From Natronomonas marina (GTDB lineage Archaea > Halobacteriota > Halobacteria > Halobacteriales > Haloarculaceae), in assembly GCF_024298905.1 (NCBI RefSeq), contig NZ_CP101154.1:3312932-3376931 (forward strand): 64,000 nt of DNA, written 5' to 3'. Numbering within the stretch: position 1 is the stretch's first letter; each line of letters opens with the position of its first letter. The translations under genes and the position numbers were made by a program. Shown piece by piece: positions 57,629 through 64,000 of the stretch. The notes beneath the pieces are model-generated. The model did no database searches, had not been told where the DNA came from, and saw only the letters and a list, made by a program, of their open reading frames with translations.

Positions 57629-60271
57629 TCACTCCCGAATGTCGATGGCCGGCCGGCCGGGTTCGGCCCGCCCGGCCACGTCGTCGTCCGCCTCGGCGGC
57701 GGCCAGCACCCGGACCTCGGCGTCGAACTCGCGTTCGACCAGCCAGGCGGCCGACTGCAGCGCCGTGTACTCGGCGTCGGGTGCGAGCGCCTCCTGCAGC
57801 GCCTCGCGTTCGGCCTGCAGGTCCTTGCCGTAGTCGGCGGCGGCCTCGCCGTGGCGCTTGATGTCGTCATGCTGCATCAACTCGCCGACGAGGTTGTCGG
57901 CGTCGCTCTCGAGGGCGACGGTCAGCGCCTCGTACTTCCAGTCGGGCGTGACGACGATGTCGATGCGCTCGGGGTCGTCGATGCCGGCGACGTCGCTGAT
58001 CTCGCGGACGTCCTCGCGGGTGTTCTCGACGAGGCGGCGGCGGCGCTCTGCGGTCTCGCGGTCGGCGTCCGTGCCCGGCCAGTCGGCCTCCGCGAGGAAG
58101 CCCCCGTGGCCGAGTTCGTCCCACAGTTCCTCACAGAGGTGCGGCGCGACGGGCGAGAGCAGCTTCAGCGCCGTCTCCAGGCCGCGCTCGAAGACCTCGG
58201 CGTCGACGGCGGTGTACTCGCCGTAGCCCCGCAGCGTGCCGACGAGGTCCTGTGCCTCCCGGATGGCCGTGTTGAACGTCAACTCGTCGTACTCCTCGGT
58301 GGCGACGGCGACGGCGGCCTCGGTTTCGCTTTCGACGTAGTCGGCGACGGAACCGGGGGAGTCGGCGGTTTCCAGTTCGCCGGCCGTGAACGCCTCGGTC
58401 GTCTCCTTCAGCCGCGTCAGGAAGGCGTACGCCGAGCGGACGCCCTCCTCGGTCCAGTCGAAGTCCCGCTCGGGTTGGGCGGCCTGCATCATGAACAGGC
58501 GGGCGGTGTCGGCGCCGTAGGACTCGACGATGGCCTGCGGCGAGACGACGTTGCCCTTCGACTTGGACATCTTCTCGCCCTCCAGTTGGACCATCCCCTG
58601 GGCCAGCAGGTTCGTGAACGGCTCGCGGTGGTCGAGCCCCTCGTGGTCGGCCAGCGTCTTCGTGACGAAGCGCGAATAGAGCAGGTGCATCACGGCGTGC
58701 TCGATGCCGCCGACGTACTGGTCGACGGGCATCCAGTCGTTGGCCCGCTCCAGATCGAACGGTGCCTCCTCGAGGTCCGGCGAGACGTACCGCAGGAAGT
58801 ACCACGAGGAGTCGACGAAGGTGTCCATCGTGTCCGTCTCCCGCGTGGCGTCGGCGCCACAATCGGGACAGGTCGTCGCCTTCCACTCGTCGGCCTCGTC
58901 CAGCGGGTTGCCGGTCGTGTTGATGAACTCCGGCAGTTCGACCGGCAACTCGTCCTCGGGCACGAGGACGGGCCCACAGTCGTCGCAGTGGACGACCGGG
59001 ATCGGGGTACCCCAGTAGCGCTGCCGGGAGATGCCCCAGTCGCGCAGGCGGTAGACCGTCTCGAAGGCGGCGCTGTCGATGTCCTCGGTCAGCCGCGTTC
59101 GGGCCTCGGCACTGGTCAGCCCGGAGTAGTCGCCGCTGTTCACGACGACGCCGTCCTCGGTGTATGCCGACGCCTCGACGTCCGGCACGGCCGAGTCCTC
59201 GTCGGGCGCGACGACCGGACGGATGGGCAGGCCCATCTTCTCGGCGAAGGCGTGGTCGCGGTCGTCGTGCGCGGGGACGCCGTACAGCGCGCCCGTCCCC
59301 ACGTCCGACAGCACGAAGTCGGCCACGAAGACGGGGATCTCCTCGCCGGTGACGGGATTGGTCGCCGTCAAGCCCGTCTCGACGCCGTTCGGCTCGTCGC
59401 CCTCCGGGTCGGCCTCGTGGTGGAGGAACTCGTGGACGGCCTCGTCCTCGCGGGCCAACTGCTCGCTGACGGGGTGGTCAGGCGCCAGCGCGAAGAACGT
59501 CGCGCCGTGGATGGTGTCGAGACGGGTCGTGAACGCCTCGATGGGGCCGTGGCCCTCGACCGAAAACTCCACGCGACTCCCCTCCTGGCGGCCGATCCAG
59601 TTGCGCTGCATCTGCCGGACGGAGTCGGGCCACCCCTCCAGGTCGTCGATGTAGTCGACCAGTTCGTCGGCGTAGTCGGTTATCTTCAGGAACCACTGCT
59701 CCAGTTCCCGCTGCTCGACGGGCGTGTCACAGCGCCAGCAGAGTTCGGTCTCGCCCTCCACCTGCTCGTCGGCCAGCACCGTCTCGCAGGACGGACACCA
59801 GTTCACCTCGGCGTCGCGGCGCTCGGCGAGGTCCTCCTCGACGAACCGGCGGAACAGCCACTGGTTCCACCTGTAGTAGCGGGGGCGGCAGGTCGTCACC
59901 TCCCGGTCCCAGTCGTAGCCGAACCCCATCGACTGCATCTGTCCCTTCATCGTCTCGATGCAGTCGAAGGTCCAGTCGCGGGGGTTGGTGTCCCGTTCCT
60001 TGGCGGCGTTCTCGGCGGGCAGGCCGAAGGCGTCCCACCCCATCGGGTGCAGCACGTCGTCGCCGCGCATGCGGCGGAACCGCGCGTAGGCGTCCGTGAT
60101 GGTGTAGTTACGGACGTGGCCCATGTGCAGTTCCCCCGACGGGTAGGGGTACATACCGAGGACGTAGGTCGGGCCCGAGACGTCGTCGGGCGTCCGATAC
60201 ACGGAGGCGTCGTCCCACGCCTCCTGCCAGCGTCGTTCGACCGACGTGTGGTCGTAGCCGTCGTCGTGCAT
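57629..60271 (-). CDS. leuS: Leucyl-tRNA synthetase, bacterial-type
   Basis: 880 residues. Class I signature HMGHVRN (HIGH) near 47-53 and KMSKSKGNVVSP near 578-589. The bacterial layout is clear: YPYPSGELHMGHVRNYTITDAY and GWDAFGLPAENAA, a zinc knuckle CPSC...CWRC near 152-178, and the CP1 editing domain with TTRLDTIHGATFF near 230. Archaeal/eukaryal LeuRS differ in these parts, but haloarchaea are known to carry this type. Essential cytoplasmic enzyme charging tRNA-Leu. Large antisense frames on the plus strand are shadows. Confidence 0.97.
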   Translation of the reverse strand: MHDDGYDHTSVERRWQEAWDDASVYRTPDDVSGPTYVLGMYPYPSGELHMGHVRNYTITDAYARFRRMRGDDVLHPMGWDAFGLPAENAAKERDTNPRDWTFDCIETMKGQMQSMGFGYDWDREVTTCRPRYYRWNQWLFRRFVEEDLAERRDAEVNWCPSCETVLADEQVEGETELCWRCDTPVEQRELEQWFLKITDYADELVDYIDDLEGWPDSVRQMQRNWIGRQEGSRVEFSVEGHGPIEAFTTRLDTIHGATFFALAPDHPVSEQLAREDEAVHEFLHHEADPEGDEPNGVETGLTATNPVTGEEIPVFVADFVLSDVGTGALYGVPAHDDRDHAFAEKMGLPIRPVVAPDEDSAVPDVEASAYTEDGVVVNSGDYSGLTSAEARTRLTEDIDSAAFETVYRLRDWGISRQRYWGTPIPVVHCDDCGPVLVPEDELPVELPEFINTTGNPLDEADEWKATTCPDCGADATRETDTMDTFVDSSWYFLRYVSPDLEEAPFDLERANDWMPVDQYVGGIEHAVMHLLYSRFVTKTLADHEGLDHREPFTNLLAQGMVQLEGEKMSKSKGNVVSPQAIVESYGADTARLFMMQAAQPERDFDWTEEGVRSAYAFLTRLKETTEAFTAGELETADSPGSVADYVESETEAAVAVATEEYDELTFNTAIREAQDLVGTLRGYGEYTAVDAEVFERGLETALKLLSPVAPHLCEELWDELGHGGFLAEADWPGTDADRETAERRRRLVENTREDVREISDVAGIDDPERIDIVVTPDWKYEALTVALESDADNLVGELMQHDDIKRHGEAAADYGKDLQAEREALQEALAPDAEYTALQSAAWLVEREFDAEVRVLAAAEADDDVAGRAEPGRPAIDIRE

Positions 60272-60403
60272 GGAGTCAGTTGTCCGGACCCAGTGTCGGT
60301 TCGGCCCTTAAGCTTTCCATCCGACAGCCCCGGCTGTCGGACTCCCGACGGCGGTCGGCAGTCGCGGGCGTGGTGGGCGACGTCCGGTAGCCGGTCCCCG
60401 TCG

Positions 60404-60946
60404 CTACGGGCGCAACACGCCGGTGATGACGTGGACGACGCCGTTGGACGCCTTGATGTCGGTGGCCGCGATGGTGGCCTGACCGTCGTTCAGGGTCGTC
60501 CCGTCGGTGGAGACGCTGTCCCCGTTCAGCATCCCGACGTCGGCCGGATTGACCACCGACGGGGCGTACCGGCGCCCCCTGGTCACATGATACAGGAGGA
60601 TGTTCTCGAGGCCGTCGAGTTCGAGGAGGTCGCCCACCTCGACGCCGCGTTCGTCGGCCAGCGCCTCGAAGGCCGCGTTCGTCGGCGCGAACACCGTGTA
60701 CTGGCCGCCGCCGCCGTCCAGCACGTCGTCGAGACCCGTCGTCTCGAGTGCGGCCACCAGCGTGCTGAACCGGCCGTCGGACTCGGCGATTTCGAAGATG
60801 GTGTTCGGGGCGCTGGCACCCCGTCGCGGTCCGTTCGCTCCCCGACCGCGCCCGTTCGCGGCGGCGGTTCCGGCCCCCCCGACCGCCAGGAGCGCGCCCG
60901 CCGTTCCGATACGCCGCAGTAACTGCCGTCGTTGCTGGTCTGTCAT
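60404..60946 (-). CDS. Secreted fasciclin-domain protein
   Basis: 180 residues. RRQLLRRIGTAGALLAVGGAGTAAA is a Tat signal peptide without a lipobox. A single complete FAS1 domain follows: NTIFEIAESDGRFSTLVAAL, YTVFAPTNAAFEAL and the C-terminal GVVHVITGVLRP (usual NG-IH-ID-VL-P). Fasciclin domains mediate surface adhesion; in archaea the partner is unknown. Single gene. Confidence 0.93.
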   Translation of the reverse strand: MTDQQRRQLLRRIGTAGALLAVGGAGTAAANGRGRGANGPRRGASAPNTIFEIAESDGRFSTLVAALETTGLDDVLDGGGGQYTVFAPTNAAFEALADERGVEVGDLLELDGLENILLYHVTRGRRYAPSVVNPADVGMLNGDSVSTDGTTLNDGQATIAATDIKASNGVVHVITGVLRP

Positions 60947-61114
60947 CGTCCTCGAAGAACGGAACGGCGGTCGTACTCGTAGTAACTGGGCCGTTAACGA
61001 CGGAGGGACCGCGGAAACGCGCCCGTAACCGGCGAAAACGGCCGAAAACAGGGTGGAGCCGGCGTCGCTCCGGTCGACGCGGTGGACGCCGACCCGGGTA
61101 CCGTATCCCGACAG

Positions 61115-62104
61115 TTACCGAACCTCGGTATCCACGAGCGCGTATGGCGTCCCCTCGCCGTCCTCGTTCGCCCGCTCGTAGACGACGTGGGCGGTGGCGA
61201 CGTCCTGGATGGCCAGCCCGGTCGAATCGAAGACGGTGACGCCGTCCTCGGGCGTTCGACCGGCTTTCGCGCCGGTCACGATTTCGCCCAACTCGCCGTA
61301 GAGGTCGCCGTCGTCCAGCAGGCCACGGCTCCAAGGGACGTTGATCTCGCCGGAGTGGGTACACTGCTCGTAGTCGTCGATGACGACTTTGGCGTCGAGC
61401 AGGATTTCGGGGTCGAGTTCCTGCTTGCCCTCGGCGTCGGCGCCCATCGCGTTGACGTGGGTGTGCTCGCCGACCGCGTCGACGATGGGCGAGCGGACGG
61501 GCGTGACCGTCGAGAGGACGTCACATCCGGCGGCCTCGGCGATGGAGCCGCCGCGGACGTCGAACTCCTCGGCGAAGCGGTCGACGAACGCCTCGACGGC
61601 CGACTGGCGCTTGTCGGCGACGACGACCTCCTCGATGTCCCGGACGACGCTTATGGCCTCCAGTTGCGTGTACGACTGGACGCCGGCGCCGACGATGCCC
61701 AGCGACGTGGCGTCCTCGACGGCGAGGTGGTCGGTGGCGACGGCGGCGGCCGCGCCGGTCCGCTGGCGGGTCAGCGTCGTCCCGTCCATGATGGCCAGCG
61801 GGAAGGCGTTCCGCGGGTTCGAGTAGATCATCGTCCCCATCACGGTCGGCAGGTCGTACCCCTCGGGGTTGTCGGTGTGGACGTTGACCCACTTGACGCC
61901 GGCGGCGTCCCACTCGTCGGCAGCCATGTAGGCGGGCATCGAGCGGAAGTCCCCGCTGTACTCGGGTAACTCGATGTAGGACTTGGCGGGCATCTGGACG
62001 TTCCCGTGCTGGTAGGCGGCGAATGCCTCCTCGACGGCGACGATTACCTCCTCCGTACGGGCGTTGTCGGCGACGTCCTCGGGGTCCAGCAGCAGCGTCT
62101 CCAT
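61115..62104 (-). CDS. Ornithine cyclodeaminase/alanine dehydrogenase family protein
   Basis: 329 residues, mu-crystallin superfamily. Substrate lysine region near 41 (MPAKSYIEL), Rossmann loop GIVGAGVQSYTQLEA near 137-151, and FDSTGLAIQDVATAHVVYE near 290-308, the family end. Archaeal homologs are NAD-dependent alanine dehydrogenases (AF1665 type); others are ornithine cyclodeaminases. I favour alanine dehydrogenase because of archaeal context, but the substrate is not certain. Confidence 0.88.
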   Translation of the reverse strand: METLLLDPEDVADNARTEEVIVAVEEAFAAYQHGNVQMPAKSYIELPEYSGDFRSMPAYMAADEWDAAGVKWVNVHTDNPEGYDLPTVMGTMIYSNPRNAFPLAIMDGTTLTRQRTGAAAAVATDHLAVEDATSLGIVGAGVQSYTQLEAISVVRDIEEVVVADKRQSAVEAFVDRFAEEFDVRGGSIAEAAGCDVLSTVTPVRSPIVDAVGEHTHVNAMGADAEGKQELDPEILLDAKVVIDDYEQCTHSGEINVPWSRGLLDDGDLYGELGEIVTGAKAGRTPEDGVTVFDSTGLAIQDVATAHVVYERANEDGEGTPYALVDTEVR

Positions 62105-62182
62105 GAGGCAAAATTTGCACGGGTCCCTACTTAGCTTCCCGCCTTTTCGGGGAGCGGGGGACCCTCGTCCGGTAGCACCGGC

Positions 62183-62572
62183 TCAGTAGCGCCGGAACGT
62201 CGCCGACCCGACCTCGATGCGGACGAGCGTGTTCCCGGACCAGGCGTCCTCGCTGGCTCCGTACCGGCGGTTGATCCGGCGGTTCGCCGCCCGGGCCTCG
62301 GCCTCGTCGTCGACGACGTGTGCGGTCCCGCGCAGCGTCGCAGTCCAGTCGGGGTCGGTCGCCGGCCCCGCCTGCACCGCCAGCGACGCCTTCGGGTTCC
62401 GGCGGAGGTTCGCCAGTTTCCGACCCGTCGTCATCACCTCGACAGTGCCCGTCTCGTAGCGGAACCACAGCGGCGCGACGTGGGGCCGGTCCTCGTGGCT
62501 GGTCGCCAGGTACGCGACCAGCGGGTCGCCCGTGAGCAGTTCCTCGAGTTCCGGCGGGACGGGGTCGCTCAT
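62183..62572 (-). CDS. Pyridoxamine 5'-phosphate oxidase-like (PPOX) protein
   Basis: 129 residues from the ATG at 62572; the longer frame upstream overlaps the antisense of the next gene. Split-barrel flavin-binding fold: VAYLATSHEDRPHVAPLWFRYE near 19-40, MTTGRKLANLRRNPKASLAV near 47-66. Such short members bind FMN, F420 or heme and have varied roles. Substrate unknown. Follows the DUF5784 gene on the same strand with 40 bases between. Confidence 0.86.
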   Translation of the reverse strand: MSDPVPPELEELLTGDPLVAYLATSHEDRPHVAPLWFRYETGTVEVMTTGRKLANLRRNPKASLAVQAGPATDPDWTATLRGTAHVVDDEAEARAANRRINRRYGASEDAWSGNTLVRIEVGSATFRRY

Positions 62573-62612
62573 GGGTGGTGTTGGGGCGCCACGAACATAC
62601 GTCGACCGGCAG

Positions 62613-63608
62613 TCAGACCCACTCGATGGCGCCGCCGAGGTCGAAGGGCAGGGCGCCGTGGAGGTAGCCCTCGACGTGGCCGTCCGGGCGGGCGCGGAAG
62701 ACGACGGTCGGTTCGTGGCCGACGCCGGGTTGCTCGCCGCGGACGGCGGCCCACTCGTCGTCCCGGAAGGAGGTACAGTCGATGAAGAGCGCGGAGTCGG
62801 GGTGTTTCGCCAGCTGGTCGGAGCGTTTCGCGCCGCCGGTCTCCCTGACGGCGGCGACGGGGTGGTCGGCACCGGAGCGGCGCGCCGGCGGCTCCGGGCG
62901 GGTCACCTCGACGAGGTCCCCGTCGACCGCGAAGTCCAGCGCGTGCCCGCTTTCCTGCTCGACCTCGGGGACGAAATCGAGACCGGCGTCCGCGAGCAGC
63001 CCCGCGACGTTGAACTCGGCCATCGTCGCCCGCATCCGGCCGACGTCGTAGCCGGCGGAGGTGCCCAGTTTCGAGGCCATCGTGTAGCGGTGGGCGTCCA
63101 GCACCCCCGTCGAGAGCAGCGACTCGTAGAAGGCGAGACCCTCCTCGCGGGTCGCGTCGGGGAAGCCGGCGGCGTCCTCGGCGAAGAACCGCCGGGTCGT
63201 GTCCCGGCCGTCCTTCGAGCAGAAGACCGGCAGGAAGAACCAGGTGACGTACTCGAAGTCGGCGAGCCACGGGTCGGTGAGTTCGACCCGTGCGGTGAGC
63301 TCCCGCTGTGCCCACCGGGAGACGGCGTGGGGCGCCTCCTCGAAGGTCTCCTTGTCGGTCCGCCACAGCGGCTCGGGGGTCTCGGTGTTGCCCATCCAGT
63401 AGGCTCGGCCGGGACGGAAGCAGAACAGCGCGAAGTCGCCGTTGTCCATCTCGAGGCGGGCGGCGTCGTAACGGTCGTCGCCCACCTCGAACCAGGGGTC
63501 CTCGAGGCGCGCGCCGAAGGACGAGGCGAGCGGCGAGAGGAGTTGCTCCCGGACCCGCTCGCGGGTCCAGGTTTCGTTCGACCGGCGGAATCGGAGGGGA
63601 CCAGCCAC
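62613..63608 (-). CDS. DUF5784 family protein
   Basis: 331 residues from a GTG at 63608. Acidic, soluble, no known motif; conserved-looking stretches are GDFALFCFRPGRAYWMGNTETPE, then SRWAQRELTARVELTDPWLADFEY and FYESLLSTGVLDAHRYTMASKLG. The C-terminal PTVVFRARPDGHVEGYLHGALPFDL forms a small beta unit. I recognise it as a haloarchaeal family of unknown function. No membrane segment. Confidence 0.85.
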   Translation of the reverse strand: MAGPLRFRRSNETWTRERVREQLLSPLASSFGARLEDPWFEVGDDRYDAARLEMDNGDFALFCFRPGRAYWMGNTETPEPLWRTDKETFEEAPHAVSRWAQRELTARVELTDPWLADFEYVTWFFLPVFCSKDGRDTTRRFFAEDAAGFPDATREEGLAFYESLLSTGVLDAHRYTMASKLGTSAGYDVGRMRATMAEFNVAGLLADAGLDFVPEVEQESGHALDFAVDGDLVEVTRPEPPARRSGADHPVAAVRETGGAKRSDQLAKHPDSALFIDCTSFRDDEWAAVRGEQPGVGHEPTVVFRARPDGHVEGYLHGALPFDLGGAIEWV

Positions 63609-63682
63609 ACCGGAGTTAGGGGTCGGCTGCGTTTACCGATTGCGTTCCTCGCGGGCAGCGACGGCCTGCAATCCCGAGATAG

Positions 63683-63692
63683 TATATAAATC
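63683..63692 (+). promoter_or_regulatory. TATA box upstream of the DUF5786 gene
   Basis: TATATAAATC follows GAGATAG about 60-70 bases before the ATG at 63753. The distance implies a short leader, and GGTGTGG at 63741-63747 could serve as a ribosome-binding site. Confidence 0.45.
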
Positions 63693-63752
63693 CCCGGGCA
63701 TCATCCCCGACACATTGATTATGTACAATTCGTAAGATAGGGTGTGGTTACC

Positions 63753-63923
63753 ATGTCAATGGGTGCCTATGACGAAGACGAACACGAACGCCGCGAGCAG
63801 AAAGCCTCCAACGTCGACGCGTCCTTCGACGACGAGCGCACCAACTACGAGGGGGAACTGGAGTACGACTCCGGCGATTCGGCGGAAGCACTCATCGACC
63901 AGTTCAAGCAGATGAAGTCGTAA
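63753..63923 (+). CDS. DUF5786 family small protein
   Basis: 56 residues from the ATG at 63753: MSMGAYDEDEHERREQKAS, then a highly acidic region ending with SAEALIDQFKQMKS. A short, strongly acidic, probably partly disordered haloarchaeal protein with one C-terminal helix. Strong-looking promoter suggests good expression. Function unknown. Confidence 0.85.
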   Translation: MSMGAYDEDEHERREQKASNVDASFDDERTNYEGELEYDSGDSAEALIDQFKQMKS

Positions 63924-63926
63924 CGG

Positions 63927-64000
63927 TCAGTCGGTTTCTCGGACGCGCAACAGTACCAGCGACGTTCCGGTGACGACGGTCACCGCCGTGACGTGGCCGA
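63927..64000 (-). CDS. C-terminal end of a membrane protein, cut by window edge
   Basis: The minus frame ending at the TGA (complement 63927-63929) reads GHVTAVTVVTGTSLVLLRVR then ETD, a hydrophobic helix with a charged end. The rest lies beyond the window. Stop is four bases from the convergent DUF5786 stop. Confidence 0.5.
   Translation of the reverse strand, partial: GHVTAVTVVTGTSLVLLRVRETD

Noticed and set aside
57329-60922. Open frame of 1197 codons on the plus strand
   Set aside because: It is the antisense shadow of leuS and the antitoxin gene; high GC removes stops in this frame. Composition is Val/Arg/Gly/Leu-rich and matches no family.

Overview
The window is a piece of a halophilic archaeal genome (class Halobacteria). 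GC is high, nearly every predicted protein is strongly acidic, many starts look leaderless with a TATA-like box 25-40 bases upstream, and several exported proteins carry twin-arginine signals (halocyanin, fasciclin protein, TRAP binding protein, gluconate-dehydrogenase subunit 3). Several short proteins belong to families I know only from haloarchaea. I found no rRNA, tRNA or CRISPR array.

Region 1 (1-27.5 kb) is accessory. After a truncated secreted-looking gene, a gene-poor stretch and an EamA transporter comes a catabolic island of about 24 kb (3.3-27.0 kb). It holds a class III CoA-transferase, a YeiH-type exporter, an IclR regulator, an NmrA-like protein, a succinate-semialdehyde-type dehydrogenase, a Rieske ferredoxin, an ACMSD-like amidohydrolase, a hydantoinase translationally coupled to an isochorismatase-like amidase, an LLM-class flavin oxidoreductase, two SnoaL-like proteins, a fumarate-reductase-like flavoprotein, an isocitrate-lyase/PEP-mutase-family lyase, a LeuCD-type hydratase, a complete TRAP transporter, an MmgE/PrpD protein, a second hydantoinase and a DUF3891 protein. 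Read together they suggest uptake of an organic acid or cyclic amide/imide, ring opening, amide hydrolysis, hydration of an unsaturated dicarboxylate and C-C cleavage. The substrate is unknown. The two hydantoinases share a nearly identical 3' stretch, which suggests gene conversion. Terminal relics of IS200/IS605-type elements lie inside and at the end of the island.

Region 2 (27.5-34.2 kb) has a CPBP protease, an ABC permease whose ATPase partner survives only as a C-terminal stub, a halocyanin, a glycosyltransferase, and a GMC oxidoreductase with its Tat-exported small subunit. The last three genes are associated with two palindromes that match the DtxR-type iron-box pattern. Region 3 (34.2-36.3 kb) is a less GC-rich cassette: an M14-like carboxypeptidase between transposase-derived debris and short repeats.

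Region 4 (36.3-64 kb) looks like core genome: UvrD-like helicase, riboflavin synthase, PrsW protease, FAU-1 RNA-binding protein, UvrA, LarB, two peroxiredoxins, leucyl-tRNA synthetase, alanine-dehydrogenase-like protein, many small zinc-finger or family-of-unknown-function proteins, and two paralogous AbrB/PIN toxin-antitoxin modules on opposite strands.
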